From NCBI GenBank assembly GCA_965227905.1, contig OZ245780.1:2480001-2544000 (forward strand): a stretch of DNA of 64,000 nucleotides. Direction: 5' to 3'. Made by a program: the position numbers and the translations under genes. The number at the start of each line of letters is the position of its first letter. The first letter of the stretch is position 1. The stretch comes from CBDDHT01 sp965227905. Its GTDB lineage: Bacteria; Pseudomonadota; Alphaproteobacteria; Rhizobiales; Methyloligellaceae. The notes beneath the pieces were generated by a model. That model did no database searches and was not told the origin of the DNA. It worked only from the letters and a program-made list of their open reading frames with translations. Positions 1 to 7,624 of the stretch are shown in pieces.

Positions 1-496
1 CACTCAGCATATCTTCCGGCAATGAGAGGACGACCGGGCCGGGACGTCCCGACTTTGCTGTATGAAAAGCGCGCCGAACATATTCCGGTATGCGATCGAC
101 ATCGCTGATTTCGGCGGCCCACTTCGCGATCGGCGAGAACATGGCCGGGAAATTGACTTCCTGGAATGCCTCCCGGTCCAGCATCGAGCGCGCCGCCTGC
201 CCGATAAAGAGAACCATCGGCGTCGAATCCTGCTGTGCGATATGTACCCCGATTGAGGCGTTGGTCGCCCCGGGACCGCGAGTAACGAACGAGACGCCTG
301 GCCGGTCGGTCAGCTTGCCAAACGCTTCTGCCATGATCGCCGCTCCGCCTTCCTGGCGGCAAACAATCGTGCGGATATCGTTTGCGTCATAAAGGCCATC
401 CAGCGCTGCCAGATAACTCTCGCCAGGCACGCATGTGGCCCATTCCACGCCTTCTGCACGCAATTGATCGACGAGAACTCGTCCCCCGTGACTCAT
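1..496 (-). CDS. Thiamine-diphosphate-binding enzyme, acetolactate synthase-like (partial)
   Basis: Only the first 165 or so codons are in the window; the gene runs off the left edge. The translation has the N-terminal Pyr domain of ThDP enzymes of the acetolactate synthase / oxalyl-CoA decarboxylase group. The CRQEGGAA motif contains the likely catalytic Glu (residue 49), and TRGPGATNASIG and the segment ending PGPVVLSLPEDML are typical of this family. The start ATG (494-496) has GGGAGAG a few bases upstream. It is divergent from the caspase gene at 573 across about 75 bases. The central and C-terminal domains that would set substrate specificity are missing, so I do not name a substrate. 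Confidence 0.85.
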   Translation of the reverse strand, partial: MSHGGRVLVDQLRAEGVEWATCVPGESYLAALDGLYDANDIRTIVCRQEGGAAIMAEAFGKLTDRPGVSFVTRGPGATNASIGVHIAQQDSTPMVLFIGQAARSMLDREAFQEVNFPAMFSPIAKWAAEISDVDRIPEYVRRAFHTAKSGRPGPVVLSLPEDMLS

Positions 497-572
497 TTCA
501 ACTCTCCCAGCCGGTCTTCTGATCGCCTATATAAGATAATCAGATAGGTGCCTTAACGCGCGAAGGGACGCA

Positions 573-2324
573 ATGGATCTCATGCATGACCGGAGAGATG
601 TTGGGCGTGTCATAGCGGCGCGGATTATATTCGTGATCGCTTTTGCCTTCACTGCGATGACGGCAATACCCGATGCTAAAGCCGAGGAGCGCGTGGCTTT
701 GGTCATTGGCAACAGCTCGTACAAATCGAGCCCGCTCAAGAATCCTAAAAACGACGCTGCTTTGATGGCGGCTGTACTCAAAGAAGTCGGTTTTGAAGTC
801 ATCGAACTCGCTGATGCCAATCAGAAGGCCATGAAGCGTGCGATGGTGAAATTTGGCCGAAGGCTTCGGAAGTCCGGGAGTGTCGGTCTGTTCTACTATG
901 CCGGGCATGGCGTTCAGGTCGATGGCGAGAACTTTCTCATCCCGATCGGCGCCGACATCACAGATGAATCAGAAGTTGCCGTGGAAGCCGTCAGCGTGAA
1001 TGATTTCATGCGAACGATGGAACGGTCATCCAGTCGCATCAACATTGCTATTTTCGACGCTTGTCGGAACAACCCTTTCGCCAGCAGTTCACGGTCAGGA
1101 ACACGTGGGCTTGCACGCGCGGAGGCGCCAGCAGGTACGATCATCTCCTATGCGACCGCTCCGGGAAGAGTGGCACTCGATGGCGATGCCGAAAACAGCC
1201 CCTATACCGCAGCGCTGGTCGACGCGATTCGTGTTGAAGGGCTGACAATCGAGAGCGTCTTCAAGCATGCCCGTCGCAAGGTCGTGAAACTCACGGGCAG
1301 AAAGCAGATCCCCTGGGACAACTCCTCGCTAACAGGAGATTTCTATTTCAAGAAGGGGACTGGACAACCAACTGCTGGTACGCAGACATCGCCCGAAACG
1401 GACAAGCGATTTGCCGAGCTCGAATATTGGGAGTCCGTCAAAGACACATCCGATGCCGGTGCGATCAAAGGGTATTTGCAGCGCTTTCCCCAAGGCATGT
1501 TCGCAGAACTTGCCGAAGTGAAGCTCAGCACTCTGTCGGGTGAGACGAAAGTTGCGGCCGTTCCGGGCGGCACACTCAATCAGGGGCTCGGCGGTCTTGC
1601 GGACCCTGGCGCTCAGGATGGCGAGAGCCTCTACCAAAGGGGCCTCAAATTCGATTGGGGCCGCGGCATTCCGCAGGACAAGGCAGAGGCTGAGCGTCAT
1701 TACCAGAAAGCTGCCCGTGTGGGGCACGCAGGCGCGATGCGCAACCTCGGGCTGATGTATGAATATGGCGATGGCGTTCCAAAGGACACAGGCGACGCCT
1801 TCCGCTGGTATCAGAAGGCAGCGGAAGGCGGCGATGCCGAAGGCATGTCGCGGCTCGCTCATATGTATGCATTTGGTAAAGGTGTGACGCGCAACGAACG
1901 TCAGGCAGTGCGCTGGTATCAGCAGGCGGCGGGCGAGGGGATTGCCGAAGCCATGCACAATCTTGGCGTGCTTGTGGAGGCGGGAAAAGGAACACGGAAA
2001 GATCCGGCGCGGGCCGCAAAGCTCTATCGTAGCGCCGCTGATAAGGGCTTCGTCTCCGCGAAGCGAGCGTTGGCAGCACTCTTGGATGAGGGGCGGGGCG
2101 CCCAGCGTGATCCCGATGGGGCCGCGCGATATCTTCTTGAGGCTTTCAAAGCCGGACACAAGGGCGCCAGGACCGATCTATTGGTCAAACCAAAGAGCTG
2201 GTCCGTCCAGACACGGCGAGCCGTTCAACGCTTGTTGAAGCAGGCGGGGGCCTATGATGGTCCGGCGAACGGGAATTTCGGGCCGAAAACAACGCAGGCT
2301 TTGATGGCCTATGGCGCGCAATAG
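573..2324 (+). CDS. Exported caspase-domain (C14) protein with Sel1 repeats and C-terminal peptidoglycan-binding domain
   Basis: 583 residues. A signal or anchor segment (about 13-36) precedes a caspase p20-like domain (about 38-260). The dyad is intact: His112 in YYAGHGVQ and Cys164 in FDACRNNPF. The DACRNNPF sequence places it with the bacterial peptidase C14 proteins common in Alphaproteobacteria. Sel1-like repeats follow (about 350-525, with YQKA and G-x-GV-x-KD cores). The C-terminal 45 residues look like a PG_binding_1 domain (VQRLLKQAGAYDGPANG). The start ATG is preceded by AAGGGA. The order protease / protein-interaction repeats / wall binding implies a periplasmic protease held at peptidoglycan. 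Substrate unknown. It is separated by 2 kb from the larger caspase operon at 4427-14965, and its Sel1 part has no counterpart there. Confidence 0.9.
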   Translation: MDLMHDRRDVGRVIAARIIFVIAFAFTAMTAIPDAKAEERVALVIGNSSYKSSPLKNPKNDAALMAAVLKEVGFEVIELADANQKAMKRAMVKFGRRLRKSGSVGLFYYAGHGVQVDGENFLIPIGADITDESEVAVEAVSVNDFMRTMERSSSRINIAIFDACRNNPFASSSRSGTRGLARAEAPAGTIISYATAPGRVALDGDAENSPYTAALVDAIRVEGLTIESVFKHARRKVVKLTGRKQIPWDNSSLTGDFYFKKGTGQPTAGTQTSPETDKRFAELEYWESVKDTSDAGAIKGYLQRFPQGMFAELAEVKLSTLSGETKVAAVPGGTLNQGLGGLADPGAQDGESLYQRGLKFDWGRGIPQDKAEAERHYQKAARVGHAGAMRNLGLMYEYGDGVPKDTGDAFRWYQKAAEGGDAEGMSRLAHMYAFGKGVTRNERQAVRWYQQAAGEGIAEAMHNLGVLVEAGKGTRKDPARAAKLYRSAADKGFVSAKRALAALLDEGRGAQRDPDGAARYLLEAFKAGHKGARTDLLVKPKSWSVQTRRAVQRLLKQAGAYDGPANGNFGPKTTQALMAYGAQ

Positions 2325-2739
2325 TGACGCATGTACCTCCGGATTGCGGGGCTTCGACCGGGCATTGCGCGCTGAATTGGCGAATTTTGCCTAGAAGCAT
2401 CGTGAAGCGGCTTCGCGCCGCACTGTCGTCATTCAGCTTACGTTCACTTTCGGTGGTCTACCGTTTTCCGGCGCACAGCACTGTCGATGATTGCTGAAGA
2501 TTTCAGCGACCATTGCGCGCAGTGGTTTGCATATTGGGGGGTAAGCCCCCATATGTCAGCGAAATAGCGCTTGGGCATCACTCCATGATTGCGGATAAGA
2601 AGCACGCTTTGCTTAGACGGCTATCCGCAATGACGCAGCTTGGGCTTGTCGCAGCATTGCCGTATTTGTCTGCAAGCTGGCGAACAGGCCCTGTCGCGTC
2701 CGGTGCAAGGATTGGGCGCTAGGACAAGAGGTGAAATCG
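2325..2739. other. Intergenic region with a structured inverted repeat
   Basis: About 415 bases without a convincing gene. A short open frame at 2513-2722 has no good ribosome-binding site and no family resemblance. The region holds a small GC hairpin at 2407-2421 (GCGGC / GCCGC) and the larger inverted repeat listed separately at 2589-2630. The promoter of the downstream glycine-zipper gene is presumably here but I cannot place it. Confidence 0.5.
2589..2630. repeat. Nine-base inverted repeat with nested hairpin
   Basis: TTGCGGATA (2589-2597) and TATCCGCAA (2622-2630) are perfect inverse complements. Between them AAGCA (2600-2604) and TGCTT (2610-2614) form a nested stem with a five-base loop. 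It lies about 110 bases upstream of the next gene. It could fold as a leader RNA or small RNA, or serve as a protein-binding site; no U-tract follows, so it is not an obvious terminator. Confidence 0.5.
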
Positions 2740-3261
2740 ATGAATCTATCCAGTTTACGCGTGATTCCGGCGACGGCACGCGCATTTGCAGTGTTTGGCT
2801 TGGCAGCGTCATTCTTGTTTGCTGCGACGGTCGATAGTTCTGCGCAAGTTCTGAAACGAGGGCTGCAGGGTGCAGGTCTCGGTGCAATCATTGGCGGGAT
2901 CGCCAATGGCGGTAAGGGTGCCGGCAAGGGCGCAATCGCCGGTGGCGTTGCCGGAGCGATTATCGGTGGCATTGAGAATTCTGAAGCACGGCGAGGCCCA
3001 CCTCCGCCGCCGCCGCCTCGTTATGGCGCACCGCCTCCGCGCCGCGCAGCACCGCCGCCGCGTCGATATGCGGTCAATCCCCTGGTTCGCGACATCCAGC
3101 AGTCTTTGTTCAACATGGGCTACAATCCAGGGCCTGTGGATGGACGGTCTGGTTCACAGACTCGCCGTGCAATCGGCGCTTACCAGAGCGACTACAATCT
3201 TCTGGTGGATGGGCGCGCGACACCGCAGCTGCTGCAGCATATGCGAAAGCACGGCGGATAA
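2740..3261 (+). CDS. Secreted glycine-zipper protein with peptidoglycan-binding domain
   Basis: 173 residues from ATG 2740, chosen because AGAGGTG (2727-2733) sits at good distance; a GTG at 2731 is the alternative. After the signal peptide (to about residue 36, ending SSAQ) comes a glycine-zipper stretch (about 44-80, alternating GAGLGAIIGG / GGKGAGKGAIAGG units), a Pro-rich hinge (about 85-110) and a PG_binding_1-like domain (about 115-170, with LFNMGYNPGPVDG). Glycine zippers insert in or pack against membranes, so it is probably an envelope protein linking outer membrane and wall. It shares the wall-binding fold with the protein at 573-2324 but no caspase domain. A strong terminator follows. 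Confidence 0.85.
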   Translation: MNLSSLRVIPATARAFAVFGLAASFLFAATVDSSAQVLKRGLQGAGLGAIIGGIANGGKGAGKGAIAGGVAGAIIGGIENSEARRGPPPPPPPRYGAPPPRRAAPPPRRYAVNPLVRDIQQSLFNMGYNPGPVDGRSGSQTRRAIGAYQSDYNLLVDGRATPQLLQHMRKHGG

Positions 3262-3290
3262 CCGATCCGCTACAGTCTTAGTTGATTTGG

Positions 3291-3318
3291 TGGCGCCCCC
3301 TCGGGGGCGCCATTTTCG
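3291..3318 (+). terminator. Rho-independent terminator between convergent genes
   Basis: TGGCGCCCC (3291-3299) and GGGGCGCCA (3304-3312) form a perfect nine-pair stem with a four-base loop, followed by TTTTCG. It lies 30 bases after the stop of the glycine-zipper gene and just before the stop of the minus-strand dioxygenase at 3335. Confidence 0.85.
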
Positions 3319-3334
3319 TTTGTAGACGCCGGTG

Positions 3335-4141
3335 CTACTCGGCGGCTTCCACAGCAGCTCTTTCGGCAATCAGATCCGTCAAGCATGTATCGCTCAATGC
3401 ATCGATGGGCGTGAAATCCCGATGGGCGATCCATTCTTTGCGATTGAACTGGCGAATGTGATTGTTCACTTCGCAGAGGCTTAGATAGACGATGGTACGG
3501 TCCCACGGACTGATGTTCGGTGGACTTGCATGTACCAGATTACAGTGAAACATCAGCACCGATCCTGCAGGTCCCGTGGGTGCCACGATTCCACCCTCGT
3601 CTGCGAGCCGGGTGACGGTCGCCTTGTCCAGGGTCCACAGGGGATAACTCGTGGTCTCCAGGTCGTGTCCCGCTTCGAACACACCGGCCTTGTGGCTCTT
3701 CGGAATAAGATAGAGTGGTCCATTGACCGTCGTGACATCGTCCAGGAACACGGAGATATTCATGGCGCGTGGCTCGGGCATATCGTCTTCCCGCTTCCAC
3801 GTTCCGTAGTCCTGGTGCCATTGCCAGACATCGCCTTCGAAAGCTGCCTTCGCATTAATCTTGTACTGATGCATGTAGAGGCGGCCATCGAGGAGCTGCT
3901 CGACCGGACCGATCAATCGGGGGTGAGCGCCCAGGCGACCAAAAACTTCATTGTATTTGTGGGCAGCGAACGCTGTGCGCGGAACCCCGTTCTTCTCACG
4001 CCAGATCTCCTCTCGGTCGAGTGCATAGACACGCTTGGCCTCTTCACGCATGAGCGTCGCTTCGTCGCTTGAGAAACAAGCGGGCAGGAAAACATAACCA
4101 TCGCGTTCAAAGTCTGCGACTTGTGCATCCGTCAGTTGCAT
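3335..4141 (-). CDS. Phytanoyl-CoA dioxygenase (PhyH) family Fe(II)/2-oxoglutarate oxygenase
   Basis: 268 residues from ATG 4141, which has AGGTGGAG about eight bases upstream; the frame is open further upstream but without a better site. The iron ligands are visible as His109 and Asp111 (WQWHQDYG) and His204 (NLVHASPP), with Arg215 as the likely 2-oxoglutarate anchor. PhyH-family enzymes hydroxylate small molecules. The WQWHQDYGTW and LYLIPKSHKAG segments resemble ectoine hydroxylase, but no ectoine synthesis genes are nearby, so the substrate is not assigned. It interrupts an otherwise plus-strand row of envelope genes and is divergent from the cytochrome c' gene at 4427. Confidence 0.85.
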   Translation of the reverse strand: MQLTDAQVADFERDGYVFLPACFSSDEATLMREEAKRVYALDREEIWREKNGVPRTAFAAHKYNEVFGRLGAHPRLIGPVEQLLDGRLYMHQYKINAKAAFEGDVWQWHQDYGTWKREDDMPEPRAMNISVFLDDVTTVNGPLYLIPKSHKAGVFEAGHDLETTSYPLWTLDKATVTRLADEGGIVAPTGPAGSVLMFHCNLVHASPPNISPWDRTIVYLSLCEVNNHIRQFNRKEWIAHRDFTPIDALSDTCLTDLIAERAAVEAAE

Positions 4142-4426
4142 CGATCTCACTCCACCTAAAAGAATCGCTTCGTGTTTTGGGTATGGTTTTCCTCTTTCCA
4201 ACACTAAAGCGACATGTTGTGCGGATCAAACACCGCACGCATTTTCATCGATATTCTGCGGTTTCGGGGCGACGAAATTCTCCATGTTGTCATTTCCGTG
4301 CCAAAAACCGTTGCCACAAGCGAATTGCTCGGTCTTAATTCGGGACCCGGGGCGTACTGAGGATTGCATTTTGCGGATTAATAGCGATTTGCTTTACGAC
4401 AGGTTGGCAAAAGAGTGGAGGACAGT

Positions 4427-4897
4427 ATGAGGAACGTTTCACGTGTGGCCCTGGTGGCTGGAGCGCTTGCAATGACCACAATGGTCGCCAGTGCAGGCGA
4501 TAGCGCCGTATCCAAACGCCAGGCACTGATGAAAGATCAGGTGAAAGCGAACATGGGCGTCATTGGCGGTATGATCAAACCAAAGGGTGCGACACCATAT
4601 GACGCTGCCAAGGCCAAGGCGGCCTTAACGGCGATGGCAGCCGTTCCGGCTCAATTCATAAAGTTGTTCCCAGAAGGAACAGGCATTGGCGGCAAGGAAA
4701 AAACGGCAGCCAAGCCTGAGATCTGGAAGGGTATGGACGACTTCAAGAAATGGGCGACGGCTATGGAAACCGCAACCAAGAATGGCATTGCGGCAGCTGA
4801 CAAGGGCAAAGATGCTCTGGCCGGCGTGTTCCGCAAAGAGATCCTTGCGTCCTGCAAGGGATGTCACGAAAAATACAAGGCATCCAAGCCACAGTAA
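4427..4897 (+). CDS. Cytochrome c' (class II c-type cytochrome)
   Basis: 156 residues; ATG 4427 follows GGAGGA (4417-4422). There is a signal peptide (about 1-23, ending VASAG) and a single heme-attachment motif CKGCH (Cys143, Cys146, His147) fourteen residues from the C-terminal region, as in cytochrome c' four-helix bundles. The spacing of PEIWKGMDDFKKWA ahead of the heme motif also fits that family. Such proteins are periplasmic and bind NO or CO, or act in electron transfer. It starts a run of seven plus-strand genes, 45 bases before the diheme cytochrome, which suggests a shared transcript with the caspase genes. Confidence 0.88.
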   Translation: MRNVSRVALVAGALAMTTMVASAGDSAVSKRQALMKDQVKANMGVIGGMIKPKGATPYDAAKAKAALTAMAAVPAQFIKLFPEGTGIGGKEKTAAKPEIWKGMDDFKKWATAMETATKNGIAAADKGKDALAGVFRKEILASCKGCHEKYKASKPQ

Positions 4898-4942
4898 GAC
4901 GGCTGACATCAGGGTTCACCGAACAGCGATAGGGAGGGCTGT

Positions 4943-5908
4943 ATGCGGCGTCTCATGTGGGCAGTCGTCATTTTGGGGATCATCGGTCTCGGCGTCTTTT
5001 ACGTCCTGACAATGCCCAGTACGATCGACGCCGCGGCTCTGCCTAAGCATACCGCCGACATCAAAAACGGCGAGACGATGTTCCATGCCGGAGGGTGCGC
5101 CTCATGTCATGCGGCGCCGCCGGTCGGTAGCAAATGTGAAGACCCTGGAACGCCTGACAAACTCAATCTTGCCGGAGGGCGGTGTCTGATAACGCCCTTC
5201 GGTACCTTCCACGTACCGAATATCTCTCCAGATAAGGAAGATGGCATCGGCGGCTGGACGGACATTGAGTTCGTCAACGCCATGATGCGGGGAGTGTCTC
5301 CGAGTGGGCAGCACTATTATCCCGCGTTCCCTTACACATCCTATCAGCGGATGCGTTATGAGGATGTCATGGATCTAAAGGCATTCATCGACACGCTCAA
5401 ACCCATCAAATCGACTGTGGCGGATCACGATCTGCCGCTGCCTTTCCAGTTGAGACGCGGATTGGGTATGTGGAAGCTGTTGTTTCTTGATGAGCAACAA
5501 TTGAAACCTGATCCAGCCAAGAGTGCCAAGGTCAATCGCGGCGCCTATCTCGTCGAAGGCCCCGGACATTGTGGCGAGTGTCATAGCCCCCGTACCTTTA
5601 TGGGCGCTGGTGGTGTCGACCGTAGCAAAAATCTTGCCGGCGGACCTTCGCCGGAAGGTGGAGATATCATTCCAAACATTACGCCCCATGACGATGGGAT
5701 CGGAAGTTGGAGTGAGGATGAGATCGTTGAAGCTCTGATGACCGGAGCGACGCCTTCATTCGATATCCTGGGCGGCACGATGACGAAGGTTCAGGAGAAT
5801 ATGGCCAAGCTTTCCGAGGACGATCTGTATGCGATCGCGGCCTATCTCAAAGCGATCCCAGCGATTCCTGGACCGGAGGCCGAGAAAAAGGCGAGTGCCG
5901 CAAACTGA
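4943..5908 (+). CDS. Diheme c-type cytochrome
   Basis: 321 residues with an N-terminal membrane or signal segment (about 5-24) and two class I cytochrome c domains. Heme sites are CASCH (Cys52, Cys55, His56) and CGECH (Cys210, Cys213, His214). The repeated features PNISPDKEDGIGGW and PNITPHDDGIGSW lie after each heme, as in cytochrome subunits of membrane alcohol dehydrogenases. No dehydrogenase catalytic subunit is nearby. It lies between the cytochrome c' gene (45-base gap) and an intact caspase gene (42-base gap). Expected location is the periplasmic face of the inner membrane. The electron donor and acceptor are unknown. Confidence 0.9.
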   Translation: MRRLMWAVVILGIIGLGVFYVLTMPSTIDAAALPKHTADIKNGETMFHAGGCASCHAAPPVGSKCEDPGTPDKLNLAGGRCLITPFGTFHVPNISPDKEDGIGGWTDIEFVNAMMRGVSPSGQHYYPAFPYTSYQRMRYEDVMDLKAFIDTLKPIKSTVADHDLPLPFQLRRGLGMWKLLFLDEQQLKPDPAKSAKVNRGAYLVEGPGHCGECHSPRTFMGAGGVDRSKNLAGGPSPEGGDIIPNITPHDDGIGSWSEDEIVEALMTGATPSFDILGGTMTKVQENMAKLSEDDLYAIAAYLKAIPAIPGPEAEKKASAAN

Positions 5909-5950
5909 TTGTGACAGCTAATCGCGGGGGCGATTCGTGAGGTGATAACT

Positions 5951-7621
5951 GTGCCTAAATTTCGAACGCCCGTTTCCAAGACTTTCCAATCACTGCTTGT
6001 CGCTGCCACAGCAGCAACGAGCCTCGCGCTCGCGCCCGATCGTGCAATCTCGGGAGAGATCCACGGCCTTGTCATCGGCATCAACGATTATGTTGGTGAG
6101 CGGAACGATTTGCAGGGCGCTGTCAATGATGCCGTAGATATCGCGGCCGCTCTGAACAAGGCGGGCGCACAGCATGTGATCAGCCTGCTGGATACCGATG
6201 CGACCAAGGCTGCGATCGAAGCAGCATGGAACAAACTCGTCGCACAGGCCAGCGAAGGCGATACCATCATATTCTCGTTCGCAGGCCATGGCAGCCAGGA
6301 GCCGGAGCCCGAGGGGCGCGGCGAGGAAGCTGATGGCAAGAACGAGAACTTTCTTCTCGCTGGATTCGAGACAGAGGGCGAGGGAACGCGCGAACGAATC
6401 ATCGATGACGAAATTTTCGATTGGCTGAAGCAGGCCGATCAGAAGGGTGTTCGCGTTGTCTTTATTGCCGACTCCTGCCATTCCGGCAGCATGCATCGGA
6501 GCGCGCGTGCCGACACCGTGCGCTTCCGAAACGGCGATTTTGGCGTGATAACGCAGGATATGCTGGAATTCCCGCCGCCCACTGCCGCCAAGATCAAAGA
6601 GACGGATTATGCCAACGTCACATTCGTTGGCGCGACGTCCGAGGATCGCCTGACGCCGGAAGTCACGATCGAGGGCAAGAAGCGAGGCGCATTGAGCTGG
6701 GCGATTGCGCGGGCACTTGAAGGGCGTGCGGACAAGAATCGCGATGGCGAAGTCACACAGGTCGAACTCCTGGGATTCGTCGTGCCGGCCGTCCATGCCA
6801 TGGTCGAGAGCCAGCAGACACCTCAGGTTGCCCCCCTGCGAGCCCGTTCGCTTCCCCTGTTTTCCGTGCGTAGCTTCGAAAAGAAGACCGAACCGAAGGT
6901 CGAGAAGCAACCGGAAGTCGTTGAGACGGTGACGGAAACCGTCGAGACAGTCGTCGCAACGCCGGTCAAAACTGACAATCCCGACAATCTTCGTCTTGCA
7001 CTTGTCGGAGGCGATGCAAGCCTCGTCGGCGATCATCCGGGCGTTACGATCGTCGAGGATAAATCCGACGCCGATGTCATCTGGTACTTCGATGAAGGAC
7101 AGTTCGAGCACACGGTTGGCGGCAAGGTGGCTGAGAATGTGACGACGGAGAATATTGCGCCGATCGTTTCCAAGTGGGCTGCATTGAAGTGGCTTAGGAC
7201 GCAGTCCGCCAAGGATCCTGTGCAGGCTCAGTTGCCCAAAGGGAATCACCGCTACAAGAAGGGTGAGATTATCGAAGTGAATATTGGTGGTGCACGCTAT
7301 CCGCACCTTACGCTCTTCAATATGCCGCCGGACGGACGTGTCGAGTTCTTCATTCCTGATCCCGCTCGGCCAGGCGAAGCCAGCAAGGACTGGAGCGCCG
7401 AGACGATCAGCGAAAACTTCCGCGTCGATAAGCCGCCTTTCGGAGCGGAGCATATGGTTGCGATCTTCTCGAAAACGCCACTTAGCGGACTCCATGCTGG
7501 TTTGAGGTCTATGGGCAGCACTGGAGAGGCGGGGGCATTGCTCGCGCTGCTCCAGCAATCGTTGGATGGGAGTGAGTTTCAGGTTGGTGTGTTGGATATC
7601 TATACCGGCGCAGGGAGGTGA
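5951..7621 (+). CDS. Exported caspase-fold protease with EF-hand-like loop and DUF4384 domain
   Basis: 556 residues from GTG 5951, preferred over GTG 5942 because GAGGTGA (5939-5945) lies six bases away. A signal peptide (about 1-35) is followed by a caspase domain (about 37-275). The dyad is complete: His113 in SFAGHGSQ and Cys176 in IADSCHSGS, the metacaspase/orthocaspase style. Residues 261-272 (DKNRDGEVTQVE) match the canonical EF-hand loop, which suggests calcium binding. A Val/Glu/Thr-rich linker (about 300-340) leads to a C-terminal DUF4384-like beta domain (about 435-540). The gene ends three bases before the next caspase-fold gene. This is the only member of the 4427-14965 run that looks catalytically competent. 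Metacaspases usually cut after Arg or Lys; that is family knowledge, not shown here. Confidence 0.9.
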   Translation: MPKFRTPVSKTFQSLLVAATAATSLALAPDRAISGEIHGLVIGINDYVGERNDLQGAVNDAVDIAAALNKAGAQHVISLLDTDATKAAIEAAWNKLVAQASEGDTIIFSFAGHGSQEPEPEGRGEEADGKNENFLLAGFETEGEGTRERIIDDEIFDWLKQADQKGVRVVFIADSCHSGSMHRSARADTVRFRNGDFGVITQDMLEFPPPTAAKIKETDYANVTFVGATSEDRLTPEVTIEGKKRGALSWAIARALEGRADKNRDGEVTQVELLGFVVPAVHAMVESQQTPQVAPLRARSLPLFSVRSFEKKTEPKVEKQPEVVETVTETVETVVATPVKTDNPDNLRLALVGGDASLVGDHPGVTIVEDKSDADVIWYFDEGQFEHTVGGKVAENVTTENIAPIVSKWAALKWLRTQSAKDPVQAQLPKGNHRYKKGEIIEVNIGGARYPHLTLFNMPPDGRVEFFIPDPARPGEASKDWSAETISENFRVDKPPFGAEHMVAIFSKTPLSGLHAGLRSMGSTGEAGALLALLQQSLDGSEFQVGVLDIYTGAGR

Positions 7622-7624
7622 CCC

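Noticed and set aside
1329..2159. 276-codon minus-strand frame in the Sel1 part of the first caspase gene
   Set aside because: Antisense shadow of a coding region with clear Sel1 repeats on the plus strand.
2513..2722. 69-codon plus-strand frame in the gap before the glycine-zipper gene
   Set aside because: No ribosome site, no signal or motif, and it overlaps the nested inverted repeat.
5990..7558. 522-codon open frame on the minus strand
   Set aside because: Lies fully inside the caspase gene at 5951-7621, has no ribosome site or family resemblance, and is Arg/Leu/Asp-skewed as expected from antisense of a GC-rich gene.
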